The notes under the pieces are model-generated. The model did not search any database, was not told the DNA's origin, and worked only from the letters and a program-made list of their open reading frames with translations. A stretch of 27,414 nt of DNA from Perkinsus marinus ATCC 50983 (Eukaryota > Perkinsozoa > Perkinsida > Perkinsidae): positions 1-27,414 of the forward strand of contig NW_003201363.1 of NCBI RefSeq assembly GCF_000006405.1, in the 5' to 3' direction. The translations under genes and the position numbers were made by a program. This document shows positions 20,377-27,414 of the stretch, piece by piece (the stretch's first letter is position 1; each line of letters begins with the position of its first letter).

Positions 20377-23300
20377 CAGTAGTAGTAGTAGTTGCTGTTG
20401 TTGTTGACTATGGATCTCATTACTTCGGCAACATCTTACACGGCCCTCCATAGGGGGGTACTGAACACTCCAACAGAAGCGCGAGACATCCATGGTAACT
20501 GCTTGGAAGTTGCGAGAAATGTGGTATGATATTAAGCAGTTAAATATCCTCCTAAGTTCTCAGCAAGATTCCAATACGACCCTCCGGTGCCTACTGACGC
20601 TCCTCAAGGGGGCGTGAGGATCTACAGCACTAAACCTGGTAATGCTAGGGTACTACGCATCAACAGTGTCGGAGAATGCTTTCCAAATGCTGAACGACAT
20701 GTGGTAGCGGCAATTTCACGAGATGCGGATTGATTTTTAAAGTCGTATGTAATTAGAAACTCCTGAGCGACCAGATATTCAATATTACGATATATGTTCG
20801 CTTCCCTCAGCTGAGCTTCGTCGGGTTAGAAATCTGCAGACACCAGCAATAATTTTTTCCCGAAATTTTCATGACACATGTGCAATGTTTACCACACTGC
20901 TTTTTACGGGAGGTCTTCACTCAGGTGTGGTATCACGGGCGGACCCTTTAGTGCCTTGTCGAGACCGCAAAGGTGATAAATTCAACCCCACCTGTTATGA
21001 CTCATAATGTTAAAGTCGTTGATGATGTTATTGCATCACTAGTGTTGTGTTGGTTTGCCTTGGGGGAGAGGTACTGTACGTAGATGTTTTCCTGTTTATG
21101 CCGCAACTGAGTTCAGAAGTTGGAAACACCACGAGGACGACTCTGAAACCTGAAGGGAAGCGACAAATGAAAGCTGTTGATGAGCTTTGGAGGAGTACTT
21201 CTGATGGTAGTCTAAGGCTCGGGAAGGACCATGCGGAGGCTAGTGGCAAGAAAATGCAGGTAGAAATAGGGTTGGGGGAATATATGTATATCACTCTTCT
21301 CAGCTGATCTCAGGAGTTTCCTAACTGGTTATAGATGTGTATATACGAACTCGGGTAGAAGAGAATTTCCTCGCAAGTTTCATATTGTCACCAACCCATT
21401 TTTCCCACCACACTGGCACTTGAAAATTCCAAGGCTCGACCTGATAGTAGATAAAGGTATGGCGTATCTGGTAGTGGCAATTTACTTGTCGCTGATATGA
21501 AATAGCATGACGGTGGCTATGTATTATAGAACTGTGAATATTTCGATAGTATTCATTAGTGATAAGCAGCAGCTGTTTCATTATCATCATTGGCGTCGTG
21601 CGGTAGGGCGATTCGATTTATGTAGCATTTCTTATGTTTCAGGTTGTGGAGGATATCCCCATATCGTCGTCGTCTTCATCCCTGCATGCGTTGGAAAGGG
21701 AGACCTCAAGAGTCTGTGCTAAGCATCATACACTTATGAAGCGGCTTAGGGTGCTGGGCGTGCTGGGCGATAAGCACCGACGCTACTTGAGGGAAATTGA
21801 AGTGTAGTAGAGGAGTGTTGGAGGAATATATGTTCGCTTTGCTGAGGAGTTTCCTAGCAATTTATAGAATTTAGGTAGAAGTAAAATTTGCCAAAATTTT
21901 CATATCGTCACCACCTCATGTAGTTGACCATGTGCATATCTTTACACACTTGTAGAGTCTTCGGGAATTTATTTCTCTGGAGTTCCATCACTATTTATGA
22001 AACTTACGTGTACAAGTCTGCGAACACCAACGAAAATTTCCCAAAATTTCCCGAAATTTTCATATCGTCGTCAACTCATGTAGTTGACCATGTGCATATT
22101 TGTAGTAGAAATTTTTTGAATTTATTTTTTTCTCTGTTAGATTTCAAAGTAGTGTGCATGAGGAGGTCAACGCTTTGAATGAGCGTCTCGAGAGTATCAG
22201 GTCTGAATCAGTTCAGCTGAGCCTAGAAGGGGGAGAACTAACAAGAGTTGTTGGTGAGAAATCCATCGGTCCCTCGAAGAAAGCGTCTGTCGATGAGCTT
22301 CCATCGAGAGCAATTGCTATACCACTCCTCCGTGACGTCTATGGAAGAATACCCCAAATCAAGGAGATAAGGCGTAGGATGTCTTCCTCAAGTAGCGTCC
22401 ATTCTTCGAGTAGTAGTCATCCTGAGGAGAGGGCCCATCGTCTTGGTAGATGGTCTCGTAAGTGGAATGTCAGTGTGGCCGACTTTGATGCTGCTGGGGT
22501 TGTCGTGATGACTCCTCTCGAGGCCCTTAGGAGGGTCCTGGAGGTCCGCTGTGGGAGCCTCGATAGGGCCTATCAGGCGCTCGATAGTAGTGGTAGTGGT
22601 AGGGTATCTAAGGTTGAATTTATGGAGGGGTTGGGGGCTCTGGGCATCCCTTGGGCTGATGCTACTGGTATTGACGCCTTTGAGGAGCTCTATGGGTTGT
22701 TGGTCGGGGGGGAGGAGGAGGGGGAGAGTGATGGGATGAGCTTAGCTGGAGTGTTGGGGGTATGCCATCAACAGCAGCAGCAGGGGAAGATGAGTGATGA
22801 CCAGAAGTGGTAGTAGGGTTGGGCTCAGCAGTACTAGAGTATCCTGTTTGTTATATATATGTAACCAACGTAGTAGTAGTGCAGTAGGTGAGGGAAACTA
22901 TGCTCTGCAAAATCTAACTTAGTTATGATTATGAGGAAATCAGCTTAGGGACAAAACGTAGTTGATCGATAGTTCTACAGATAGGTGGAAGGGTGGGGGC
23001 AATAGGATTTCAATCTGGACTTGTACTCAATGAGAGCGCTACCAGTGGCTTGGTTGATGATAAGTGGGTTGATTTATTCGTCACCGAAATCGGCTTGGAA
23101 GGATTGAATTGTGTGACAACTCTTGGAACAGATCGGAATATGTTGAACTCATTCAGGATGAAGGGTGTTAGTGATATGATGCCTTCCGCAGCGGGCTCTA
23201 GAGAAGCCCTCAACAGAGCTCGAGCTCGGAGGTTGTCGGGGGACAGGTAGGTATAGTGATGATGAAGTGTGAGGGGGTGTATATGCATCATCTGTTAGGA

Positions 23301-25249
23301 CGGCCGCGTGGTATGCTAATGTTCCGTCACCATATGTTACTCTGGCTAGAATACGTGCTGTAGAGACTTCGAGGCACTTCGTCAAGATGCGGTATAGGAG
23401 TGGGGATCATAGCGTTTCGGAAAAGTAAGTTTTGTGAGTAGTGTAGTGGCTTTTCAGTGTGTAAGGTTAGATATGTTCTTCCCGAAATTGCCGCGAAAAG
23501 TGTGCAGCAAGAGGCAGGACAGGAGATGCAGAGATCGCGGTTCCGATGTGATGCTCTGTTGAAGGATCTCGACCGTTGTAGAAAGGAACTAAAGAGGACC
23601 AAGGATCAATTCCATGTGAGGAGGATGTTATGTTGGCGTTTTACCCGTCCTTGTGAAAAACGCGATATGAAGTGAACTGAAAGCACTTACAGCAAATAAT
23701 AGGGGAGAAATAACGACTTATTACGTGAAATATCACTCGTTTAACGCGTTATTCACTGGGGTGAAATGTGAAATATGTTCTCACCAGTGTTGTGTTTTGC
23801 ATATCACGGCAACTCCATTTGGTCGGATGAAAGTTCAAGACAAAATGGTATGGCATTTATTGCTGTTCAGGACGCCTTGGTTGCCTCCCAGGACTTCAAC
23901 TGGAATGCCAATAAGAAGTCCTACTTCGCCTCCTTTGAAAGTCTCTCTGGTTAGTTCGATTGTCTCAGGTTAGCGCATCGAGATGATAAAGGAGGACACG
24001 CGGCCACACAGAAGGGCAAAAGTACGGCTTTCGGCCCTGAGGAAATTGATAAGGTGCGCGCCGACCACTCAATGGAGTTCACATTTCACGGTTGATCGAT
24101 TTTTGTGATAGAGAATTTTGCGTAGATTCAGAATATGTGATCATTTTTGTTTTCTTATCGAGTGTAGTAGCCTTGGAGGCAATTATGTATTACAACTCTT
24201 TTCGTTGTAGGGGGAGAGTTAGAGAATTAACAAGTATGCATTGAAAGGCTAGGCACGGGGAATCGATGCTCAGTTTGGATTCAGCTTATCGGTATTTTGA
24301 CTTCGTGACGCAGTGTATAGTCGTATCATTCTCTTATGCTGGTAGAAGTACTCGAATTGTACATACAATGGAGTTTCACCACCCTAGTGATATGAAAAAC
24401 AACACTAGTGGAAAGCATATTTCACGACTACTGCATAGTGCAGATTTCGGGTTTTTCACAGAATATTACGCCACTTCACGTAAAACGGGTCGTGAAACTC
24501 GAACGAATCACATGAAATTTGGTTGGCACTTAATTTTCTTGGGAGGCTACCCGTGTGCAGGTACGCATCTTTGCTGACTTAGCAGCAGAAGTATCACCAC
24601 GAGAGAAGGCTCTGAGGGAGGCCGCGAAAATGTATAGAATCCCACTTTTTGATGCGGAAAATATATGGAAAAAATTCAAGAAAGTATGCGACTTTTTTGT
24701 CGGCGTCATGCGATGGTTGGGTACTTTAGATTTGCGCTGAAGGCTCATCTACGATGACTAAAAAAGAGTTCGAGATCCTTCTACTACAGCTTCTACGGGT
24801 AGGTTGAGGAGATCGGGCTTTTTGAGAAAACGTATAAAGTCTTGAATCGGGGCTTTCACTGCTGCCGTCCAGGTGAGTGGATCGTTATTTGTTTTTGACC
24901 CACTTATGTGAGTATAAACGTTTGTTGTTTCTATGGTGAGCTACACTACGCTAGATTTGTGAGATAATGAGATGAATTATGCCTAGGAGAATATTCGAAG
25001 ACTACGAGAGTCAATTCCGCAATTATATTATATTCAATTAACGACGGAATAAGACATATCCGTTTTGTAACGCTATCTAGTTGATCTTGGAACTCTCGAA
25101 ATCGATTTGCTCGTGTTGTTGTTCAGGTGGCGGCCATTCGCCCTAGTAGGTTGGACGAATGGTGGCGTAGTTTGGATCGCCATAAAAAGGGTGAAGTTGG
25201 TTTTGTTGAGTTCCTCCGATACTATTGGACTCGCCTTCGTGGGGTCTAA
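18590..25249 (+). CDS. Modular EF-hand protein, about 18 exons
   Basis: Probable calcium-responsive protein of about 973 residues. Exons: 18590-18786, 19209-19483 (start could be 19248), 19534-19654, 19703-19739, 19783-19866, 20081-20157, 20568-20700, 21071-21259, 21643-21803, 22141-22806, 22992-23246, 23299-23424, 23471-23615, 23871-23940, 23983-24053, 24561-24683, 24730-24798, 25127-25249. The phase agrees at every join; starts of exons 7, 8 and 11 and the exon 14/15 border have alternatives. Exons 1 to 4 carry three copies of a motif like HHVIFSKDN...RSYFDR, the third cut by an intron inside SYFDR. Exon 10 has a canonical EF-hand loop (DSSGSGRVSKVE, 22583-22618). Exons 16-17 hold a degenerate loop (CAEGSSTMTKKE) and exon 18 another (DRHKKGEVGFVE), after RLDEWWRSL. 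Exons 9 and 13 look coiled-coil; exon 11 is vaguely SAM-like. No transmembrane span. EF-hand call is firm; the family name is unknown to me. Confidence 0.75.
18845..18935 (-). repeat. Intronic repeat family 2, inverted copy
   Basis: On the minus strand it reads ACCAACGAGAATTCCCC, then AATTTTCATATTGTCACC and AGTTGACCATGT. Plus-strand relatives occur at 21845-21945 and 22017-22105. It lies in the first intron of the EF-hand gene. Confidence 0.7.
18989..19100 (+). mobile_element. Intronic MITE family 1, copy A
   Basis: Starts AATGGAGTATTACCCTAGTG, passes through CATATTTCCCCACTACTGCATA and TATCGCGCTTTTTCACG, and ends AACGGGTCGTTAAACTCG. Closest to copy C at 24367-24501. Ends are mutated relative to the GAGTTTCAC terminal inverted repeat. 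In the first intron of the EF-hand gene. Confidence 0.75.
19902..20067 (-). mobile_element. Intronic MITE family 1, copy B (inverted)
   Basis: Begins TGGAGTTTTCACC and ends ATGAAACTCCA, so its ends are inverted repeats of each other. The interior is the reverse complement of copies A and C (GGCGTAATA, ATATTCGCGGTGATATGCAGTAGT, CTAG). It makes up most of the 214-nt fifth intron of the EF-hand gene. Subtracting it leaves about 48 nt, the usual intron size here. Confidence 0.8.
20246..20392. repeat. AGT trinucleotide microsatellite
   Basis: Forty-nine consecutive AGT-type units with only two AGC interruptions, followed by GTTGCTGTTGTTG. It lies in the 410-nt sixth intron of the EF-hand gene. 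Poly-Ser, poly-Val, poly-Leu and poly-Tyr frames across it are artefacts. Confidence 0.98.
21845..21945 (+). repeat. Intronic repeat family 2, copy
   Basis: AAAATTTTCATATCGTCACC followed by CTCATGTAGTTGACCATGTG. In the ninth intron of the EF-hand gene, only about 130 nt before the next copy. A partial relative (AAGTTTCATATTGTCACC) lies at about 21375 and a fragment at about 20855. Confidence 0.8.
22017..22105 (+). repeat. Intronic repeat family 2, second copy in the same intron
   Basis: CACCAACGAAAATTTCCC leads into AAATTTTCATATCGTCGTC and CTCATGTAGTTGACCATGTG. A direct repeat of 21845-21945, so the 337-nt intron contains two copies in tandem orientation. Confidence 0.85.
24367..24501 (+). 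mobile_element. Intronic MITE family 1, copy C
   Basis: The best-preserved copy. It starts TGGAGTTTCACC, contains CCTAGTGATATGAAAAACAA and ACTACTGCATAGTG, and ends GGGTCGTGAAACTCG. GAGTTTCAC and GTGAAACTC form perfect 9-nt inverted ends. It lies in the 507-nt fifteenth intron of the EF-hand gene. A further weak relative may lie at 23640-23818. Confidence 0.8.
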
Positions 25250-25533
25250 CATGTGGATGCTGCTCATTGTTGTCCTTCACCAGTGTCTGTTGTGTTCATT
25301 GAAGGCTCATAATGGGGAGTTTATGATACATGTCGTTACTTGGGTGAACTGTTGTGACCGCCGATGCATAACTAATATCGCACTGCTGCTGATACATGCG
25401 TGTGATAGAGTAACTCGGGTTCTTTAGCGGAACGGTTAGTATATTAAACTACCTTGGCAATGGTTCCGGGTTCAAATCTGGGTAATGGTATAATGCATCG
25501 TATCATCACGTTAGGGCCAAGTTGTTTGCGAGC
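25250..25533. other. Intergenic spacer between EF-hand and histone-fold-like genes
   Basis: A 284-bp spacer with no supported frame. It contains the tRNA-like sequence at 25420-25491. Confidence 0.5.
25420..25491 (+). tRNA. tRNA-like sequence, probably pseudogene or SINE head
   Basis: TTAGCGGAACGGTTAGTA resembles a D arm and A box, and GGGTTCAAATC is a good B box 44 nt later. The intervening arm could put GGC in the anticodon position (TTGGCAA loop), but its stem has mismatches, the T stem has one mismatch, and the acceptor strands do not pair. A functional tRNA is unlikely; Pol III promoter elements are clear. Confidence 0.35.
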
Positions 25534-26082
25534 ATGGTAGCCCCTTCACAGCCACCACCAGAGGTCCTCAGCATAAAGCCTGTAGTCCCTCCACACGTAT
25601 TAGAATCATTACTCAGCTACAAAAGCAAGGCCCTGATCAGCCGAGGTGAGTAGTAGTCGATACACCTTTGGCCACCTTTGGATTCTCCCTGCAGTGCCCT
25701 TATCCAAGGAGGCCCTAAGGAGGATATCTTTCGAGGCTGAGGCGTTGTCGGCTAAGCTGGCCAGTGAGGCTTTGGCCAGCAGTAGAAAACGAAGGGAGGC
25801 AACTATAGCTGATCACGACAGCGAGGTCAGGTCTTCTTGATGTCCATTGTCACTATGCTTCTGGTTTAGATGGTATCAGAGGTGGATGCCGCCGAGGAGG
25901 ACGATTTAATGCGAGCTCTGGCAGGAGGAGAGAAGGAGGCTCTCTCTGGAGAGGTAGGAGTCCCACCGTCATAGTTTGGTTCCTAGGTTGGATCTTAGCA
26001 ACGGGTGACCCTAGAGGACGTCATTGTTGCAGCCAAGGCCCTGGGCTTGGCCCTACCGTTGCGGGGTCGTGCTGAATCCTGA
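25534..26082 (+). CDS. Small histone-fold-like protein, four exons
   Basis: Exons 25534-25645, 25695-25825, 25870-25953 and 25999-26082 join across GT-AG introns of 49, 44 and 45 nt into 137 codons including TGA (136 residues). The first donor is GTGAGT. After a Pro-rich start comes HVLESLL, then SKEALRRISFEAEALSAKLA continuing as a long Ala-rich helix to SSRKRREATI, an acidic linker (SEVDAAEEDDLMRAL), and VTLEDVIVAAKALGL. A short helix, a long central helix, and a final helix entered by a TLEDV-type turn is the histone-fold pattern. The linker between the last two helices recalls TAF10, and the SKEAL-start recalls CENP-X. This is inference from pattern, not a firm match. If right, it would act in the nucleus in a TFIID/SAGA-like or kinetochore/DNA-repair complex with a partner histone-fold subunit. 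Confidence 0.55.
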
Positions 26083-26188
26083 GCCGATCTTGATGGGACT
26101 GTTCTCTCAGACTGTTATCATTCACTATTACTATTGTGACAATTCATTGAAAATTTCAAACCCTCCATGCCTTGAGCTCTCTGTTCAG

Positions 26189-26473
26189 GCCAGTTGCCTC
26201 CTTCACCCGTCGTTGTCAGTCTCCTGTTGGGACGTCACCCCACAGTTCGCATGGCTCTACCACAATGTAAAGTAAATGCCATACGCGAGGGCCTCCTATG
26301 CAAGGTAGCAGACCATCCTCGAGTGTCGAGAGAAGCCGTCACAGTGTCAAGCTTGTGGGCGAGAAGTGAAGGCAATGCTAATGACCAAAGTTGATGAGGA
26401 GCACGTTGGTAAATTGGAACTGTCGGGGTTGCAGAACGAGGCCGCCTTCGTTGATGGAGGCGTAGACTGGTGA
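26189..26473 (+). CDS. Possible additional exons, unrecognised
   Basis: Two open segments, 26189-26266 and 26309-26473 (ending TGA), join in frame across a 42-nt GT-AG intron. The second encodes CREKPSQCQACGREVKAML and then an acidic stretch ending GGVDW, with a C-x5-C-x2-C group that could bind a metal. The link to the upstream histone-fold-like gene is unclear: its exon 4 reaches a stop at 26080, while an overlapping frame (VVLNPEPILMGLFSQ, 26066-26110) could lead on to these exons. They could be the 3' part of that gene after a frame error, or a separate small gene. No start codon is assigned. Confidence 0.4.
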
Positions 26474-27122
26474 ACACGAAGCGCCTCCCCGCCGCTACTG
26501 TAGGTTTCGTATTGCACAATTTACGTACGATGCGTTTGCCAGTTGGGGGTTTCCTGATGGGACTTGACAACACAGGCAAAGCACGAGAGGTATGACACGG
26601 TATGACACGAAAGCCGAGATCGGGTAAAACGCCGGTTACATACACGAAGTGACTACATAACTCGAAAAGGGTGCATTTCCATACCGTTATATTCCCCGAG
26701 AAAGGTGAACATACTTTTGTCATGATTTGATCGGTTTCACTGGTTGTTATAGTATGACTTGGAGATAGCTCTAGATTCATATCTGATACCATAACTTCGG
26801 TAATTTATAGGATATCACTCGAGAGACTACCCAATTCAACTCCAATAGGACCGAGCCGTTTTGAATCTCAACTCATCTGTTATCGACTGACACAATTGTG
26901 GCGACGACTCGACAAAGACGGTTCAACGAACTATGCTAGCGAAGTTCGCTGAGCGAAATCATCAGACTATTGATGATGACTGGATGATTCAGACTCATTA
27001 GAGGACGACTATTATCAAAAGTCTGACACTTCAAGAGCTCCCTGTCACTCTATCGAGAAATGAAATCTCAAATGCAGCAATTACCACCAAGTACGATGTG
27101 AAAAAGTGGAGCATATTAAAAG
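26474..27122. other. Region without a gene, containing repeat copy 2
   Basis: No supported frame. It holds the dispersed repeat at 26729-26860 and, at about 26936, the hairpin-like GCTAGCGAAGTTCGCTGAGC. Confidence 0.5.
26729..26860 (+). repeat. Dispersed direct repeat, copy 2
   Basis: Matches 17691-17807 word for word over GATCGGTTTCAC, TATAGTATGACTT, TAGATTCATATC and ATCACTCGAGAGACTACCCA, ending GACCGAGCCGTT. It carries an extra run of about 15 nt in the middle. Confidence 0.85.
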
Positions 27123-27326
27123 CTAGTGATCGCATAGACAAATGCACTTTTTTGCGGGAACTGAAAGTACCACACACTGGCACCACCAATCACAGCCACC
27201 AGGACAATCAGCGGACTGACAGGGTATCGGGTAATCCTTGACACGACGTAGAACAGGAGGTTGGTCAGCGTTGGTTAGTAGAGACCACCAGATGAGAGTG
27301 ATCAGCAGAGTATATCCTCGAGCCAT
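27123..27326 (-). CDS. Small secreted cysteine-rich protein (67 residues)
   Basis: Minus-strand frame from ATG 27326 to TAG. The first 20 or so residues (MARGYTLLITLIWWSLLTNA) are a textbook signal peptide: one Arg, a hydrophobic core, then N-A before D. The mature part of about 45 residues has eight Cys, spaced C-x4-C-x3-C-x3-C-x-C-x9-C-x-C-x-C, and no other domain I recognise. Such peptides are usually disulfide-bonded and exported. It may be a complete mini-gene or the first exon of a longer one, since introns are common here and the stop follows closely after the last Cys. No neighbour on this strand gives context. I assign no function. Confidence 0.5.
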   Translation of the reverse strand: MARGYTLLITLIWWSLLTNADQPPVLRRVKDYPIPCQSADCPGGCDWWCQCVVLSVPAKKCICLCDH

Positions 27327-27414
27327 ATAGGTGTCACAGTAAGTGGATAACTAGTTGACAAATAAGGCTCAACAAAGTCCCGCAGTGGTACATCAACAAC
27401 TAGCCTCATCAACC

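Noticed and set aside
20188-20493. Poly-Leu, poly-Ser, poly-Val and poly-Tyr frames
   Set aside because: All are readings of the AGT microsatellite inside an intron.
21047-21307. Stand-alone 86-codon gene
   Set aside because: Its 5' part lacks support, and its 3' part ends at a CAGGTAGAA donor that joins in frame to 21643, so it is an exon of the EF-hand gene.
15315-23954. UAG used as a sense codon
   Set aside because: Several in-frame TAG triplets looked like readthrough sites (15315, 6047, 23952), but each lies in, or ends, an intron that fits the usual size, so the standard code suffices.
26235-26792. 185-codon minus-strand open frame
   Set aside because: It overlaps plus-strand exons with better support, has no domain, and is Arg/Ser/Thr-rich as expected for an antisense shadow.
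1-27414. CRISPR array or prokaryotic defence system
   Set aside because: No regularly spaced repeats with unique spacers; the tandem tracts present are a coding minisatellite and a microsatellite, and the genes have introns.

Overview
The window reads as nuclear DNA of a protist. The protein-coding genes are broken up by very small GT-AG introns, most of them 39 to 57 nt. There are no bacterial operons or ribosome binding sites. Eukaryotic mobile elements are dense: Merlin, hAT, an LTR retroelement, MITE-like repeats and tRNA-derived repeats. This combination fits an alveolate such as Perkinsus, but no rRNA or other marker gene is present, so the assignment is an inference. All gene models below were built by eye, joining open segments across GT-AG introns that keep frame.

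Regions 1-9185. The first 1.5 kb shows no gene. Then comes a frame-broken Merlin (IS1016/ISXO2-like) transposase at 1515-2623, tRNA-like and SINE-like blocks at 2740-3200, and a foldback element whose two 154-bp arms (3392-3545 and 4112-4265) are inverted copies. An almost intact hAT transposase gene (4734-7919) follows. It has five introns, a BED-type finger and the complete D, D, E catalytic set, and its only break is a net loss of two bases inside a 21-bp coding minisatellite. Palindromic ATCGAT-rich blocks lie on both sides of it.

Regions 8700-14345. This is a Ty3/gypsy-like LTR retroelement with internal deletions. It carries CTAAGGAA/CCTTGG repeat blocks at both ends (candidate LTR remnants), a gag-protease ORF (9186-11066), and a pol remnant (11646-13217). 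The pol remnant keeps RNase H, the integrase zinc region and the integrase tail, but has lost the reverse transcriptase palm and the integrase core. AAATTTC-rich insertions and perfect or near-perfect palindromes sit at the deletion boundaries.

Regions 14463-27414 hold the host-like genes. An 18-exon gene (14463-17215) encodes a 600-residue protein that I do not recognise. It was not visible as one reading frame and only appears once 17 small introns are removed. A second gene of about 18 exons (18590-25249) encodes a modular EF-hand protein of roughly 970 residues; three N-terminal exons repeat an FSKDN...SYFDR motif, and canonical EF-hand loops follow. Its long introns are filled with two short repeat families and a 147-bp AGT microsatellite. 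A four-exon gene (25534-26082) encodes a 136-residue protein resembling a histone fold. Possible further exons follow to 26473, and a small cysteine-rich protein with a signal peptide lies on the minus strand at 27123-27326. A diverged direct repeat (17691-17807 and 26729-26860) brackets the two larger modules.
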